A DNA stretch of 64,000 nt from Mesorhizobium sp. GTDB taxonomy: Bacteria > Pseudomonadota > Alphaproteobacteria > Rhizobiales > Rhizobiaceae. The notes under the pieces were generated by a model that worked only from the letters and a program-made list of their open reading frames with translations, was not told the DNA's origin and searched no databases. The stretch covers positions 1-64,000 of the forward strand of contig NZ_JANJTZ010000039.1 in NCBI RefSeq assembly GCF_024710845.1. The letters run 5' to 3'. The translations under genes were made by a program, and so were the position numbers. Below are positions 63,507 through 64,000 of this stretch, piece after piece. Within the stretch, counting starts at the first letter, position 1, and each line of letters begins with the position of its first letter.

Positions 63507-64000
63507 CATCCGCGCCTTCGTCTGCGGCCACCCGGTCGCCCATTCGCGTTCGCCCTTGATCCACGGCCATTGGCTCTCGACGCTTAAGATCTCCGGCAGC
63601 TACGAGCGCATCGACATCGATCCGGCCGACATCCGCTCCTTCATCTCGAACCTGCCGCGCAGCGGCTTCGCCGGCGGAAATGTCACGATCCCGCACAAGG
63701 AAGCGGCCTTCGAGACCGTCGAGCGTCGCGACGCGGAGGCCGAAGCGGTCGGCGCGGTCAACACGCTCTGGATCGAGGACGGGAGGGTCTGCGGCGGCAA
63801 CACTGACGCGATCGGCTTCGCCGCCAATCTCGATCAGGTCGTTCCGTCCTGGCGCGGCCGCGACACTGCGCTCGTCCTCGGCGCGGGCGGCGCGGCGCGG
63901 GCCGTGGTCCACGCGATACTCGGCGCCGGCTACCGCAGGGTCGAGATCGTCAACCGGACGCCCGCCCGCGCGCAGGAACTTGCCGACCTGTTCGGCGGCA
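63499..64000 (+). CDS. aroE: Shikimate dehydrogenase, N-terminal part (cut by window edge)
   Basis: The first 167 codons of a shikimate dehydrogenase. [17 protein letters not shown] binds shikimate, [13 protein letters not shown] holds the catalytic Lys, and [19 protein letters not shown] is the NADP motif. It catalyses 3-dehydroshikimate reduction in aromatic amino acid synthesis. The ATG overlaps the end of maf. The C-terminus lies beyond the window. Confidence 0.95.
   Translation, partial: MADIRAFVCGHPVAHSRSPLIHGHWLSTLKISGSYERIDIDPADIRSFISNLPRSGFAGGNVTIPHKEAAFETVERRDAEAEAVGAVNTLWIEDGRVCGGNTDAIGFAANLDQVVPSWRGRDTALVLGAGGAARAVVHAILGAGYRRVEIVNRTPARAQELADLFGG

Overview
The window is chromosomal DNA from an alphaproteobacterium of the order Hyphomicrobiales (Rhizobiales), most like the Phyllobacteriaceae/Mesorhizobium group. 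Four things point there: the order holA-parB-parA-rsmG-mnmG-mnmE-rho-hemJ-hemE // ppsR-maf-aroE; parS sites of the type TGTTTCACGTGAAACA; a rhizobial glpDSTPQUV glycerol operon; and a Hyphomicrobiales palindromic repeat. The genus is inferred, not proven.

Region 1 (1-5.2 kb) is mobile DNA. It holds the start of an IS5-family transposase at the left edge, a primase/VirE-type helicase with an overlapping AlpA-like excisionase gene, an AT-rich cluster of direct and inverted 9-mers, an unknown membrane protein, and a decayed tyrosine recombinase.

Region 2 (5.2-22.9 kb) is a catabolic regulon for an acidic, CoA-activated compound. It encodes an acyl-CoA ligase, a tandem CaiB/BaiF CoA-transferase, a BadI-like hydratase/hydrolase, an SDR, a DUF35 + SCP2-type thiolase pair, a second CoA-transferase/hydrolase, a 2-hydroxyacid dehydrogenase, an aldehyde dehydrogenase, a quinone-reductase-like enzyme, a Tat-exported metallo-beta-lactamase-fold protein and a NitT/TauT-type ABC importer. 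Seven copies of the palindrome ATGTNCGNACAT lie in its promoter regions. The only regulator gene among them is a GntR/HutC-type repressor at 13.0 kb, so it is the likely controller. At 23.38-23.43 kb lies the displaced 3' half of a tRNA-Gly(GCC) gene with its terminator. This suggests that everything to its left is an integrated genomic island.

Region 3 (24-46.6 kb) is transport and catabolism: a Baeyer-Villiger-type flavin monooxygenase with an altered fingerprint; the glycerol operon glpDSTPQUV, with a palindromic repeat inserted before glpU; and a long, tightly coupled operon with an ABC importer, a GntR/FCD regulator, a DUF2804 protein, an aminotransferase, a GST, an FMN 2-hydroxyacid oxidase, a GMC oxidoreductase and an aldehyde dehydrogenase. 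The substrate of that operon is unknown.

Region 4 (46.7-51.7 kb) has an ArsR-family regulator with two cysteines placed as in the BigR/SqrR persulfide sensors. It is divergent from a small DUF2892 membrane protein and an RND efflux pair.

Region 5 (51.8-64 kb) is the conserved origin neighbourhood. The 388-bp gap between hemE and ppsR has DnaA-box-like 9-mers and a dense GANTC cluster, and it is the best candidate for the chromosomal replication origin. Three parS-type sites flank mnmG, 4.4-6.5 kb away.
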